64,000 nucleotides of DNA, taken from contig NW_024044348.1 of NCBI RefSeq assembly GCF_014851395.1, forward strand, positions 29,035,874 through 29,099,873. The letters are read 5' to 3'. A program made the position numbers and the translations under genes. This DNA is from Micropterus salmoides (Eukaryota; Chordata; Actinopteri; Centrarchiformes; Centrarchidae). Of this stretch, positions 48,031 to 60,942 are shown in pieces; within the stretch, counting starts at the first letter, position 1, and the number at the start of each line of letters is the position of its first letter. The notes below the pieces were generated by a model. It had not been told where the DNA came from, searched no databases, and was given only the letters and a program-made list of their open reading frames with translations.

Positions 48031-48249
48031 GCAGGAGGGAGAGGCAGGGGACGACAACTAGGGCAAGTTCAAGGAGGAAGAATTGGAGGAGGAGGAAGAG
48101 GGGGACTACCACTTGGAAGAGGACGAGGGCAAAGAAGAGAAGGAAGAAGAGCCATCACTGATGAGATCAGGGCAACACTTATTGATCATGTGATCAATCA
48201 CAGGTTGAAAATGAGAGAAGCTGGACTGAGAGTCCAGCCCAGAAATTAG
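48031..48249 (+). pseudogene. IS630/Tc1-like transposase fragment, Arg/Gly-rich plus helix-turn-helix start
   Basis: Seventy-two open codons follow two in-frame stops (TAG 48016, TGA 48028) that separate them from the expected ATG at 47998. The first ~45 residues are Gly/Arg-rich. The rest, starting RRAITDEIRATLIDHVINH and ending with VQP, matches the N-terminal DNA-binding region of a transposase family common in fish, related to IS630/Tc1 with a DDE catalytic domain. A TAG at 48247-48249 ends it, and the catalytic domain is absent. Confidence 0.75.
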
Positions 48250-48975
48250 AACAGGTTGCAACTAACTAACTACTATAACTATCTACTTCAGCATTACAGT
48301 ATAGAACTGTAAAATACGTATTACTGCACAGTTTGCATAACATTTGTTGCTCTAAGCCATCCATTTACTGCGCTGCATTGTATGAACGAGGTTGGTTGTC
48401 ATGATGTACAACAATATTTTGTACATTTTTTACAGTATATATAACTATAACTATATTGAACACACTCATACTGTTGAATTCTCTACAGAGTGGAAATGGT
48501 TACACACCCCTACACACACACACACACACACAAATTTGTTTTTTATTCTAAAAATTATAATTTTGGTTTACATGTTTATGGTTTCTTGTATTCTAATGTA
48601 AAGAACACTGTGCTACTGTTACAACTGTAATGTTTTGCCAAATAAATATTTCAAATATTTACATGTTTCAACAGTTGCATTTGTTTTTACAGTGTACTTA
48701 TCCACACCTCTCAGCAGATTACTTTCACTCTAGAACATTGTATGGAAATGTACACATAAGCCTATGAAAAACAAAAGAGCTTTAGAACAACAGTGGGTAC
48801 ATGGTATATCCAAAAGATTACTATTATGAAAATAAGTGTTTGCCATTTGATGCAAGTGCTTCATTTTGGGATGTGTTTATGGTATTTTGAATGCAGTTTT
48901 ACATTTTGAGGGAGATTTGCATTTTGTCTTTGCAGTTTTGGGAATTGTGTGTTGAGTTTTGAGATAATACCAGTG

Positions 48976-51900
48976 GTATACAGGATAGTTATATAGATCA
49001 CGTTAGCTGGTTGATAATTTTGTGTTCATGCAGGACCCCATCACTCATAGCAAGAGGCTGATTAAGAAAATTGGTTTTCAGGGCCAGTATGGCTGGTTTG
49101 TCTTTGGCCTGGTAATATGGGTGCCAGTCAGGTCAGCAAAATGCTGATATTTTTAAAATAAAGTAACAAAGTCAAAATCAGGAGTATGTAATTCCGAAGG
49201 CTTATTTCCCCAAGTATTACTATACAGGGACGTGCTAATTGACATTTTCAGGGGCATTGGCTCCTTGATGTTGTATTGTGATCCAGCATCCAAAAATGTG
49301 TTTATTGTACAGCACTGTGCCATGTGAACGAGGCATATGAAAAGAACATTTAATAGGTGATATTGCACAGCCCCACTGCATTGAGACAATTAAATACTAC
49401 ATCCCATCAGCTGTTTTACAGTTGTAAGGTATGTCATAAATGGTTTCGATTTATTGTGAAAGCGGTTTGCAACAGTTGTGTCTATGGAAGCCTGTGTGGG
49501 TATTGCAATAAATATTGCATGCCTCAGATGTGTTTTATTGAACTACATATGACAGCTGGCCACAGCGTGTGAAACCGCGGTGCGTCTAGATGGTGCTTTT
49601 GGGTCAGAGACAGATCATGACGTCTGTGAGCAAAGAGGAATCCAGTATCAAAGGGCTGCCATGGAGAGGTGACACAGAGGAAGAGGGCCTTATCATGTTG
49701 AAGCTTGAAATATTTATTTCATACAACAGACACTTAAAGTTGCTGTAGCTCAAGTGTGACATGATTGAAAACCACAGCAAGCCATTAATGTTTCACATGT
49801 GGTTATGAGTAAAAGATGAACCAGACCCATTTTTTGTATTATTCCCGTATTATTTATATAGCCAAGACTTGGAGGTAATTAATCATTTTGCTCACTTTTC
49901 CCATTTTTATGGCTTGACAGTGTCGTTCACTGAACATATTGTTTCAACTAAACGCGCCGCTTTAAATTAATTCTTATTACCCTTCTAAAAATAGTCTACT
50001 GGTTTCAGGGTCTAGGCTGCCTATAATCTGACAAGCACAGAGGGAGCATCATGACCAGCCAGCTGCCAGAGCCTTTATGAAAAACATAAGGAATACTGCA
50101 TTACATTATAAATCTCCTGTGGAATATCAAAAGCTGTTATGATAGATTTCTTGCTGATCATTAGTGCTGGCAAGTCAATATGAAAACAGAGTCATTGTTT
50201 GTCTCATGTTGTATAGTATATGACTGCAGTTCTAGAGTTGATTTTCAAGAAGAATGTTTCATTCACATTAATTTGCCATTTATTGTGGTACACTCACGCT
50301 GTGAGAATCCAGTTATGGGTATATGAATGTGAGTTTTGGGATCTGAACATGAAGCCAGAATTTTATGAGAGATTGAGACTGCTGTGCATTTACAGTGATA
50401 AATGAGCAGTTTTGTCAGGTTTACAGCATATAATGTTTTTATGCTATGTTCATTTATATTGACACTATGGCCCCATTCTTTTTCCAAAGCTCTCTTTCTT
50501 TGTCATTACATTTTCCATATCCATATTCATTTGTATCTCTGCAGCCAACCCAATAATGTGCAAGGACAATCCATCCGTTATTCCTGGATAAAATGCTATT
50601 GCAAGACCAACACATAAAAAAACACAGTCACCCCCTTACATGATGGTCTTTAAATTGCAGGACATCAATGCACCAGGTGGAAAACCAACAAGTCCTCCAG
50701 CCTAAATTACAAAATAGATTGTTTGTCCATGCCTTCCAAAACCACACCTATGAGTATTTCCCCTACCAGTCCAGCGAAGTACACGTGGTTAACATTGTGA
50801 AACGGTCCTGTTAGGTTAAGGCAGCAAATATATTTGGTTAGGTTTAGGCAAAAAACCTAACTACTTGGTTAGGTTGGTTTGAACCATCCATCAACCCAAC
50901 CATACAAATATGAACACAAAATCCCTACTGCAAAAGCCATTTTAAAATAAATAAAGTGAAATATCTAAGTGATTATATTTGTGAAATCTGCACAGCCCGT
51001 TTATGAATCTGAAATTTCAATTACTAAGCTATTGTAAGTTAGCAACTGTGTTTGGCTTGAAAACACTTTACTTAAAACTCAAAACCTAACAGTTTCCTGT
51101 AACATTCCCTTTCGCAATCTGTAAGTTGAACCAACTTTGAGGCCCTAAGCCTTTCTCATACTTCCAGTCACCTTCAAACAAGTGTGTAAAAGATTGACAT
51201 TGTCAATCCAGCATCTTCTGTTGTAACAGCAGATGTTGCAAACAGCAGTTCTTTTATGGACCCAAAAATAGCCAACAGTTTTGACAAGAGGAAAGCATTT
51301 CTCCACACATCAATGTTATGTTTGATACCTTTATAAACATTATAGTAATGTGCAATGCAAACAGCCTTCAACAAAATCTAATCATTTCAGCAAAATCTGG
51401 CAGGCAAAATGCTCTTATTCTGAAATGCACCCTGTGGTAGATAGAGAGCTGTGTAGCATGTAATAGAAGCTCAAAAAGGACATATACAAACAAGTCATTA
51501 ACTTGGGGCAGGCTGCTGAAATGCTTCTGAGAGGCTTCCAGTGTGAGTTGACGGCGGAATTAAACCGCTGCGCACACGCAGCCTGCATGAGTCTGGGGTG
51601 ATACAGTGGCCCACGTCCACCCCTCAGAATTCCCATGATGTTAAAATTTGCTATTAAGTTTGCCATTTGTTTGAAATACAAATGCTACTTTATGATTTAT
51701 GTTTATTTAAAACGTGTCTCCTTAGAATATAGTGTTTTTTGTTGGTAATAGTCATTCTTGTGGTGGTTTACCATTGAAACCAGGAGTGAAAGGACTGTTT
51801 CATTTGATAAGAACTGCTGAATTTGACCATTACAAGAAACGGTATAAAACGTTTTTAAGAATCCAACACCAAGGTGAACATAAGCATACACGGAAGCAAT

Positions 51901-52545
51901 AGATGTTGAGCTCAAAAGGAGCAGCTTTGGGAAAATCTGTGTCTTTGAGTGTAATCTATCTCCCTGTATTCCCTTCGGTCACTATACACAGGTTTTAATG
52001 TCTGGGTTCCAATCCACTGGGAAGAAGATGGAGATGCAAGATAACAAACTGCACAAGGGACCGCAGCCAGGATTGACTTTAACACATGCACCAATTACAG
52101 TGAGCACAGCGTGCATCCGTTTCCAAACACTGCTGAGCATGCCACACACCCCACGAGAAAACATCTGCTTTTGCACACAGATCCCAATTCTACTCCCACA
52201 TATGTACGTGTATTATTTTGGTACACATGAGCATACAAACACACACACACACAAACTTTTTAAATTGACATTAGAAAAAAAATAATAAAATAACTGCTTT
52301 TTTGTTAAGAAAAATACATTTTAGCACATTTTAAATGACTTCTTTCACATCAAAATAGAACTGTAATGCATATCTATGTTGCTATTATCCTCATGCTCAC
52401 CAACTGTGAAATTAAAATTTACTTCAAAAAGTACCAGAACAATTATTTTATTTAATCTTCTCATTGTTTCTATTTTTATGTATGTAGTTAAAAATATATA
52501 AATTTACAACCCTTGTTTAATCAGAATCAACAATAACAAAATTAT
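48976..52545. other. Single-copy non-coding sequence
   Basis: No exon or RNA gene recognised in about 3.5 kb. The open frames are short and unlike known proteins. A repeat near 50755-50890 is listed separately. Confidence 0.5.
50755..50890 (+). repeat. GGTTAGGTTTAGG-type interspersed repeat
   Basis: Contains CGTGGTTAACATTGTGAAAC, then repeated CTGTTAGGTTAAGGCA, TTGGTTAGGTTTAGGCA and ACTACTTGGTTAGG units. This wording recurs in many fish genomes as a dispersed, partly tandem repeat. The GGTTAGG words look telomere-like but are not TTAGGG arrays. Confidence 0.55.
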
Positions 52546-52656
52546 ACAGGCGGATTCCCGGTTCTGCTAGCGAGAGCATGTCAGCCTAATTTGTTAGCTC
52601 CCGTCGGTGTCTTAAGAATATACTCTTTTTGCTAATACCTGTGAAAATTTGTCAAG

Positions 52657-53400
52657 ATGGGTTTCTACCAGAAGTAGGAAAACTGCAAATTTGGTTGAGG
52701 ACGAGACCACTTCAAGCCATGGTGACTGAGGCTACTGCCCAGAGCTAAGCCCTCAGGGTGGCGACACACCTGAGCCCAGCCTGCAACGTATCCTTAACAA
52801 ACTACGTGAATTTAGAAACGATAACAACGTGCAGCTGGCGGACATTAAACAAGAAATAACGACAGACTGGATGAAGCGGAGGGATGAATAGAGTAAATGG
52901 AGACAGTGCTAAAAGCGGCATCCAGGCTAATTAAGAGGCTGACCCAATGCCAAGCTAAGTTGGAAGCTGGGCTGATAGACCAGCAGGGTCGTGCACATAG
53001 GGAGAATCTGCGGTTTTATGGGATACCTGAAGATAAGGAAGGGGCTGACATGGTATTTTTTTCTGGACAATTTGTTAAAAAAAGTGCTTGACCTTTCTGA
53101 CAACCAGGATCTGGGAATTGAACGAGCACATTGACCACTGACTCAAAAGCCAGAAAGTGCGCAGGGGTAGCCCCGCTCTATCATGGTAATGTGGAGGTTC
53201 ACCGGAGAGCATGGGAGAATTATTTTGGCAAAAGTATTCTGTGATGAAAGACTTGTCTTCGTTTACCATGACTTTCCAGTTGAAGTGTGTCTGATGGCCC
53301 GGCGGTGGCTTTAAGTTTTTTCCAGAGAGAGACATGAGACAGAGGTAAAATGCACAAATGTGGGATTTATCATCTTCCATACAGACAAGATGAGACATTG
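52657..53400 (+). pseudogene. L1 ORF1 protein pseudogene
   Basis: From the ATG at 52657 the frames are interrupted repeatedly. Recognisable parts are a predicted coiled-coil stretch (LREFRNDNNVQLADIKQEI near 52798-52860) and an RNA-binding region in 52897-53091, with METVLKAASRLIKRLTQ and then RENLRFYGIPED. The latter corresponds to the conserved RR.NLRI.G.PE-type block of L1 ORF1 proteins. A further match (IERAH, QKPESAQ) lies near 53116-53165. ORF1p would bind and chaperone the element's RNA. Confidence 0.8.
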
Positions 53401-53699
53401 AGTTAATCCAATTAAAGGGTTGCTACTTATTTTTTTTAGTTAATATAACTATGGGTCGGGACAACCAAAGTTTTGAGTATGCTTGTGTTTTTTTCAACAC
53501 AAAATCTTGCTATTGTGTGGACAATACATAAGGCCCCATCTCCGCGACGAGGTGGGACATTTCCCTATTGGGACCTAGACTGTTCATGGTTTTGTGTAGG
53601 ATATGTTTGATTTAATGGTTAAAGCAACAGGACTTGTAATCTGTGGGGGTGATTGGATCCTTCGCCTCAACCCTGAATTAGATACATCCAAATTTACCT

Positions 53700-56474
53700 G
53701 CTACATCATTACATAAAAAAGTTAACAACCTAATGGAGGAATTGGGCATACTAGACATTTGGAGAGACTTCTATCCACTAAGATGTGACTACACTTTCTA
53801 CTCATTTCCCCATAATACATATTCCAGATAGATTTTTTTGTGTTCAAGAGGCATCGCTCCAAAATAACTTTTGTGATATTGGCTCTATTGATCTGTCTGA
53901 TCATGCATCTGTTTCTTGTGGAGTCCATATCAGTGATAATCCACGTAAAACATTGTGGAGATAGAACACAAGTCCTTTAAATAATCCACAATTTGTGACT
54001 CAGATGAGAAAGGAAATAAAACAGTTTCTGGAGGAAAACAATAAGGGAGAGGTTGATGGGTAATAGTGTGGGAAGCCTTAAAAGCAGTTATTCGCAGGAA
54101 AATTATATCTTGGTGTGCTTATAATAATAAAAAACAATTAAGACTTAACAAAGAACTAAAAAATATTGAAGTGCAACACAAAAGGGCACCAACCTCTAAT
54201 TTGCTGACCAAATTAAATAAAATCAGGAATGAAAGTGACTTATTATACACCCAAGAAATAGAAAAAAAGATGATTTTCATTAAACAAAAATATTATGAAT
54301 CTGGACCCAGATTGGCTAAAATTCTTGCAAGGAGCTTACAAAAACTAAGAGCAGATAATACCATATACAAAATAAAGGATCCAGCTTCCAATATTTTATA
54401 GTATAAACAAGAGCTACAAAATTTATTTGATAAATACTACAAACTGAACTCACAACCGCCTTTAGAGAATTAGGCAAATTAGTTGAAGGCTAATAACTCA
54501 CCTGGCCCAGATGGCTTTCCTTCAGATTGCTATAAAGCAATTCGAACTGAGCTGTTACCTAGCCTTCTTAGGGCCTGCAATACTGTTCTTAAAGATTCAA
54601 AGATGCTATCCACATGGAGGGAAGCAGCCATGTCTATTATTTCTAAAGAGGGAAAGGAACTTTCAGACTGTGGATCATTCAGATCTATTTCGGTGCTAAA
54701 CGTTGATTATAAGTTATTTACGGCTATCCTTGCTAAAAGACTAGAAAAAATACTACCCCAGCTCATACATACTGATCAAGCCGGTTTGATGTAAACGCAA
54801 GACACAAGACAGGATAGACGCTCATTGTATATTATGGATCATATAGAATAGAATAAGTCAACAGCCCTTTTGGTAAGCCTCTATGCAGAAAAAACCTTTG
54901 ATTCAGTCAGTTGGGCTTTCTTATACAAAGTTCTGAACGATTTGGCTTGCAAAAGTCATACTATTCTATGACAAACCATCAGCTCAATTAAAAATGAATG
55001 GCAATCACCGCGGCTTGCGATAAGGGTGCCCCATCTCATCTTTACTCTTCGCTCTCTATATAGAACCCCAACATACCAAAAGTATCAGGGGCATTAATAT
55101 AAAAGGGGAGGATCATAGGGTAGCTCTGTACGCAGATGATATCTTGATATATTTAAGTGACCCTTCTAATACATTTACTGAATTAATGAACCTTTTACAA
55201 AAATTTGGTAGTTATTCTGGCTATAAATTAATGTGCAAAAGACTCAGTTGTTGGCTTTTAATTATTCTCCTCCAAAATGTCTTACTGACAAATTTCAGCT
55301 AAGCTGGGATAATCGTTCATTGAAATATTTAGGTATACAGCTACTAAATAATGCCTCACAGCTTGCAGAGATAAATTATGCCCCCCTTTTGATAAAAATT
55401 AAAGATGATATCAAAAGGTGAAACTCTGTTTCCTTTCTGAGTCAGAGTCATAGTATAAACTTAGACAAGCTTATAAAGGATATTCAAAATCCGTGGCTAA
55501 AAACCCAAATAAAAATTTGGAATAAAGTAAAAGGAGAGTATCAGTTAAATGATAAAATACAGATAATCCAATGGTGTGATTTTGACCCTGGTTTCAGTCC
55601 AATCTAATCCATCTAATGGATAATTGTTTTAAATCGTGGATTTCCAGAGGTATAACAACCTTCTATTCTGAAAAATGAATACCATCTTGAAAACTCCGAT
55701 TTTTTCCAATACTTGCAAGTACGCAATTATTTTTAACATAATATTAAACCTAAAATAGACCATAATGACCCAATATTAAAAACAATTTTGATTGCTTATA
55801 AAATGCTACTATTAAGGGGGTTATTTCTAAGTTTCACAAAGGTTTCTTGGTGAAAAATACCCACTCCACAGACTACATAAAAGAAAAAATGGGAAAAGGA
55901 ATGCAATGTGTCTATATCTACAGATGAATGTTTAAATATATGTGAGTTTCAATGGAAATGTACAAACTCTCATACATGGCGTGAGTTTAATTGGAAATGT
56001 CTTATTTGTTTTTTTATAACACTGAAGCAAAAAGCATATTTTCCAGATCCAGGTGGTGCTAAATGCTAGAGGCTGTTTGGCGTTCGGGAAGCTGATCACT
56101 GGCATGTGTTTTGGGAATGCCCAAAGATCAAACCATTTTGGGTAGCGTTTCACAAGATCTTACCTACTATACTCAACAATAAATTACCTTTACAGTTTTC
56201 CTCTTTGTTTTGGGAGAATTGTGATTTCTTGTCCAGATCTGCTGATAGGTATTTATTTGCCATTCTTACATCTGCCTGCAAAAAAGCATTTACCAGACGT
56301 TGGCTGCTTCCCGACCCTCCCACAGTCTCTGAATGGATAGATATTGTAAATGAGATATATGTAATGGAAGCAATTACCTTTCCTATTCGTCTTAAGAGTA
56401 TATTTGTTAGTCTGTGGGTTAAATGGGTCAAATATGTAAGGCCCTTAAGACCAGACTTCGAGGTGCTGAATTAA
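53700..56474 (+). pseudogene. L1 ORF2 pseudogene (endonuclease remnant and reverse transcriptase)
   Basis: The endonuclease C-terminal part is visible at about 53728-53835 (LMEELGILDIWRDFYP, then DYTFYSFPHNTYSR). Open stretches follow at 54066-54401 and 54483-54794; the latter has NSPGPDGFPSDCYK, a typical L1 reverse transcriptase start, through RSISVLNVDYKLF and TDQAG. The catalytic box is YADD at 55129-55140 where F/YADD is usual. The C-terminal frame 56106-56474 carries HVFWECPKIKPFW. The zinc-knuckle-like start just upstream (CWRLFG) has lost the second Cys of CWRCG. Stops and frameshifts throughout show it is inactive. Confidence 0.88.
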
Positions 56475-56681
56475 TGATCCTGTGTTTTATTTTTTCTTCT
56501 TCCTCCCCCTCCTCTCCTTTTATGTCCCAAACAATGTAGTTATTTGTATGTATTTTGTAATGCACACATTTTTCTATCCCTAACTGTTCAAAGTCTGTAT
56601 ATTTTATTTAAGAAACAGCAAATGGACAGATACTATTACTACTTTTATTCTGTAGTTCTGTTTTGTTGACTGAAAATAAAT

Positions 56682-56686
<5 letters not shown>

Positions 56687-56720
<34 letters not shown>
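56687..56720 (+). repeat. (AC)n tail of the L1 element
   Basis: About 17 AC units directly after the L1 3' UTR sequence GAAAATAAATTATAT, probably grown from the element's 3' simple-repeat tail. Confidence 0.9.
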
Positions 56721-56722
<2 letters not shown>

Positions 56723-57444
56723 CACGGGAAAACCAAACATATACACCAGGGTTAACGAGCTGGGAGGGCATACACAGATGAGACACATGAGACTCACAAG
56801 ACACAGGCAGGCGGAGAGACAGCAGGGGAAAATGGAGAGACTGGCAGGCAGGCAGAGTACTGAGGGGGGAACAGACATAACGCAAGTTACTGAACACTAA
56901 ACATAGGTCATATCAAAATAAGTAACAGAACAGAATAATAAAAATAACAAACTAATCGAGACACAAGAGCCAAAATCAGCGAAGGGGAAAAGGTCTGAAG
57001 AGTATAAACAGAGACCAAGCAAGGGCGAAGGCATGAGAGTAAGCTCAGAGATTTGAAATTTGGGGGTTGAATAGTCTGGGAGCACTGAGGTGGGGTGTAT
57101 TTGTTTGGCAGTTGAGTTCAAATATCAACAATCCTTCTACCAAATCACTAACTCTCCCTTTAAGAGCCCTTTAACCTCCTTATATATCATAATTTACATA
57201 ATCTCCCAACAACAAAATATTGTTTTAACTAAAAACACACCATAGATTACTACCATAGGTGGACATAATGGGCTCTAGTTTTGTGCAAACACAAGTGCAA
57301 TGCCGCTAGATAAATATAAAAGACTGAATTAAAATGAATGAAGGTTTATCATTACATCAGTAATATGTATATGCAGAAAGACTTTCATTTATTTGTTAGT
57401 GAAATATTTAAGAACCACATGGCTTGTACCACCATACAGGCTGC
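56721..57444. other. Non-coding sequence, A/G-rich in part
   Basis: Contains GGCAGGCAGGCAGAG- and GAGACAC-rich stretches (56770-56880) that may belong to an unidentified repeat. No gene seen. Confidence 0.45.
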
Positions 57445-57867
57445 CTTCAAATAACATCATCATTTCTCTGTGGGTGTGGATCAAGCAGCAGAAAAATGAA
57501 GGCAATGTGGAATTGCAAAAAACATAAGTTCATCGAACGGCCACTTGAGGCTTGCTCCAAAAGCGAGTCAATCCCCATAAACCCCCATGTTAAATCCCAG
57601 CTTTACAGCAGAAATAAACATGTTTACAGCCTGGTACAACAAACAGTTTTGATCTCTATAGCTAATTTCCCCATTCATAAAAACTATGTGTGAAAGTGAC
57701 AGGTGGCTGGGTGACCATCTTAGGTGACTGGCCGCTAAGTGGTTCAGCAACCATGCTTCATTTGGACTGCCCCAGCTCCCCCTCTGGGAGCCACATTATG
57801 ATTCAAAGCTCTGATGAAACCTATGTGTGACGTCATAGATGCTACATCCATGTTTTGTACAGTCTAT
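57445..57867 (+). repeat. Abundant teleost interspersed repeat
   Basis: Reads CCACTTGAGGCTTGCTCCAA, GCGAGTCAATCCCCATA, CAGCAGAAATAAACATGTTT and ends near GTGACGTCATAGATG and GTACAGTCTATGG. I recognise this combination as a very common fish dispersed repeat, but its transposon class is not clear from the ends seen here. The short open frames on both strands (57424-57750) lie within it. Confidence 0.65.
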
Positions 57868-59499
57868 GGTGTGGTCACATTCACATAGGTCCACACTACC
57901 CATCAAAACTAAATTTGTTTGGATGGAGTTTGCAGCTGAGGTTTGGTTTAAGCAGATGAGGCGACACAGTGGTGTTTGGGTAACAATTTTGGCATGAGTA
58001 TGTGCTTGTGATACTGGCCATGCAGATATTCTCTTTTTAGGCAATCACTGCACGGAGCATATTTCGAGGCTTAAGTTGAAGTAGGCATAAACAGACCTCT
58101 CTAACATCACAAAGTACTTCACTTTGATGTAACTTTTTACACACATCAAAGAGTCTGTACTGGCTTATATTTACCCACTGATTCTTACCAACAGTTTTAA
58201 AATAATACAACTGGACATATTTTTAAATTCAAATACTATCACTGTCTTGATCAATGTTGATCACAAAAATATCTGATGCAGATCTGTTATCTTATACTAG
58301 ATATTTTTCACAGACATGGTTACTAATTCAGGCATGAGTTTTGAAGACAGTTTCGCACAAAGCCTTAGGTGTCCTGGCCAGGGATACTGATAATCAGTCC
58401 TTCGCAACTTCCTGGAAAATGTGTTAGGGGTCGTCACTTTCAATTGTTTAAAGCAGGAATACTATGTGCACTGCATCGGCAAGCTTTAATTTGAGCTATG
58501 CTGTGTGAGTCGTGATTGGGAAACACACAGGATTGGAGCCTCAATTAAATTCCAAGTCTGCAACAAGTTCTGGTAGAATAAGTACATGACCTCTTGTGCT
58601 TTTCTGCACATCAGACTGTTTGGCTATTCCATGCAGATTTCAAGTTTCTACACGGAAATCACTCTCGCTCAGATTATATAAGGATCAATGCACACTCAGC
58701 CCCTTAAAACTCCAGACACCATTTTCTCTGAATAATCAAAACCATACAAGATGCTATGCAAATGGGATTATTATAGAGGCCTGCCACTATATGAAATTAT
58801 GTACTATAAATGCCTTGAACAGACTGGATTAATTTTCTTGCAGCATTATTGTGCACATGGAAATGTACTGAAATATGACAAATGGGAAAACACATTATTT
58901 TCATTATTGTCACTTTTGTAAATAAAAATTGTAGTGAACAAGCAGTGGAAACAGTATTTCATACCAAGAGGAGATGAGGCCTGGTTTTATTACAGACCTG
59001 GCTTCATCCAAAGACTGGGCCTTTCTCGCATAGAAAGGAGGTACACAGCTTTTAATGTGTAATAACAACCTCTGCTTAAAGTCAAGCAGAAATACCAAAC
59101 TTGAAATGTTTCTTCTGGGACCATTCTCGGCCACTCTAACCGTAAAGGTGTCACTTGCCGACACTCTCCAGGAGGACCAAAAGGGCAGGTAACTACGGTA
59201 ACCCGGCCTCATCCTGCAGTTCCCCACACATCAAAGGCACACCCCCTTTTTCTTGCCCTGCTTCTACCACACAAAATGGTTAAGAAGCCATAAACTAAGA
59301 CTTCAACACACACACACACCAAACGCTGCCCCCTCCTTTATTTGCGCTGATGTGAGAACCGATATGATCACCAGATGTCCAATGTGCCTGGCTGGAGGAA
59401 AGACACAACCTCAAATTCATTTTATGAACAAGGAATGTCTTCTCACTATAAACCTGTCTTGTTTACTTTGTTTAGTTAAATAATCTTTGCTAAGTTAGG
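57868..59499. other. Non-coding sequence
   Basis: No exon or RNA gene recognised. A short CA run occurs near 59307-59318. Confidence 0.5.
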
Positions 59500-60942
59500 T
59501 AGGGGCCCTCACCTCTTCAAATTTGAATAGCTTATTTACCCTGTATTCTTGTTTAGAAACTATCTGAAAGCTAAAGAATCACAAGATAAAGTTAATTTGC
59601 AGTTCTCTTACTTCATCTCCTTGTGCTCACTTATCTATTACTGTGTTTTATTGTTTAACCGATGCCGTGCTTCAAATAGTTTCTTATATATTCTCTTATT
59701 AAGAAAGTATAACAATCAATATTGTCTTGGGACGTGTCCTGTTAGCCTGTTCTGTTTATATACTATGATCAATATAAAATGTGTTGTTTTAACTGTAACA
59801 GTTCTAACAGTCATGGATGATTAACTACAATACATTCCCTTTCCTTTATCTAATGGTTAGAAACTAAGAACTGTGTAACTGTTTATGGTATTTAAGAAAA
59901 GTGTTGATATTGTGGGAAGATGTGATAAAACCACACACAAATAGACTTTAAGACATTTCTTTAGTTTAAAGTTAAAACCTTGAGGGATAAAAGGTGACCA
60001 CCACCGTGGGACAAGCCCCAGGAAAGTGACAAACAAAAACACAGCGGAGCCGTGAGCTCGCTCTCTTGTCTCTTCCTCTTCTGCCTCTGATCCTCCCTCT
60101 GCTCCCTCGCAACATCCAGCATTCCTGTTCCCAAAGGTCTGACCCAGAGAAACTCTGTGACTCCAAATTCCCCAGCATCTTTTGTCTTCGCGGGAGATTT
60201 GACCCAACTATTTTTCGAGCTTTCACTTGGATGGAAAAATTCCCCAGACTATTTTATTCATTTCAGCAACGTTAATTATATTCAAAAGGTCTCGCGAACC
60301 TTCTGTGAATTTATCTGTTTGTTTTGTTTAAAGTTATTAGGTACTTTAATTTACACAACTTTTGATTGAGAAAACAGTCAAGTTTCTTTTAAAACCTGAT
60401 TTCAGTTTGAAATAACTTCCTCTAATCCCAAACGACAAACAGAGTTTGGAGGTTAGTCAACGAGTCGGTTACGCCACCAGTAACAGAGAGGACAGTAGGG
60501 CCGAGTCAGACCTAATGGCCTAAACCATTGCACGTCTGGAATGTCGACCAGCCACAAGCCATACCCAAGGGACTGAGAAAAACTTGCTGGCGAAGACTCG
60601 GTTCGAGACACGGCCGACGGTCTGTTCTATCTCTTGTTGATGGCATTCTGGTTGTTGTTTCATTCCCTTGATATATTTACTCTCACGTGTATTCACTTTA
60701 GTTAGTTAATAAATATTCACTTTGATCACAGGAACATATTTGTACTTTTAATTACCCAGGTCAATGCACGGAGGACTCATCCTCAGATTTGAGACTGACT
60801 GATTAAACTGAAAATAATTTAACAATTAATAACTAACTGATCACTAGTAATAATTGTTGTAATTATTAAGCTATACCCAAGGAATCCTAAAAACCTATTA
60901 TTATTATTCATAATTTCATTAACAAAATGTAGGTTCACTACA
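59500..60942 (+). mobile_element. Possible LTR-like or retroelement leader sequence
   Basis: The block has promoter- and terminator-like features in retroviral order. GGGATAAAAGG near 59985 could be a TATA box. It is followed by a GC-richer leader (60040-60190), GGTTACGCCACC near 60470, an AATAAA signal near 60708, and an end in TTCACTACA at 60942. No matching TG start with target duplication was found, so this stays a suggestion. The open frames at 59857-60369 are short and on both strands. Confidence 0.3.

Larger units (their letters stand above)
46500..48975 (+). mobile_element. IS630/Tc1-like transposon remnant, split by a Harbinger element
   Basis: The A-rich left flank (CTCAATTTTCAATTGC, CACTACACACAATTCT) and right flank (AATTGTGTGTTGAGTTTTGAG near 48942) look like diverged inverted ends. 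Between them sit the Harbinger insertion (46733-47906), the leader ending GTTTTGAACAATGG, a transposase N-terminal fragment (48031-48249) and about 700 bases of 3' sequence with a CA run at 48506-48531. The catalytic domain is missing, so this is an internally deleted copy. Outer limits are approximate. Confidence 0.55.
52546..56720 (+). mobile_element. L1-clade LINE, degraded, about 4.2 kb
   Basis: Order is as expected for L1: a 5' leader (52546-52656), ORF1-like sequence, ORF2 with remnants of endonuclease, reverse transcriptase and C-terminal domain, a 3' UTR (56475-56686), and a simple-sequence tail, here (AC)n rather than poly-A. Both frames carry many stops and shifts, so the copy is dead. 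The first part of the endonuclease domain appears missing. The 5' boundary is approximate and no target duplication was confirmed. Confidence 0.85.

Noticed and set aside
50755..50890. Interstitial telomere array
   Set aside because: The units read GGTTAGGTTTAGG with spacers rather than TTAGGG in tandem; this is a dispersed fish repeat.
54066..54794. Stand-alone reverse transcriptase genes
   Set aside because: They are surviving pieces of one broken L1 ORF2, separated by stops and frameshifts.
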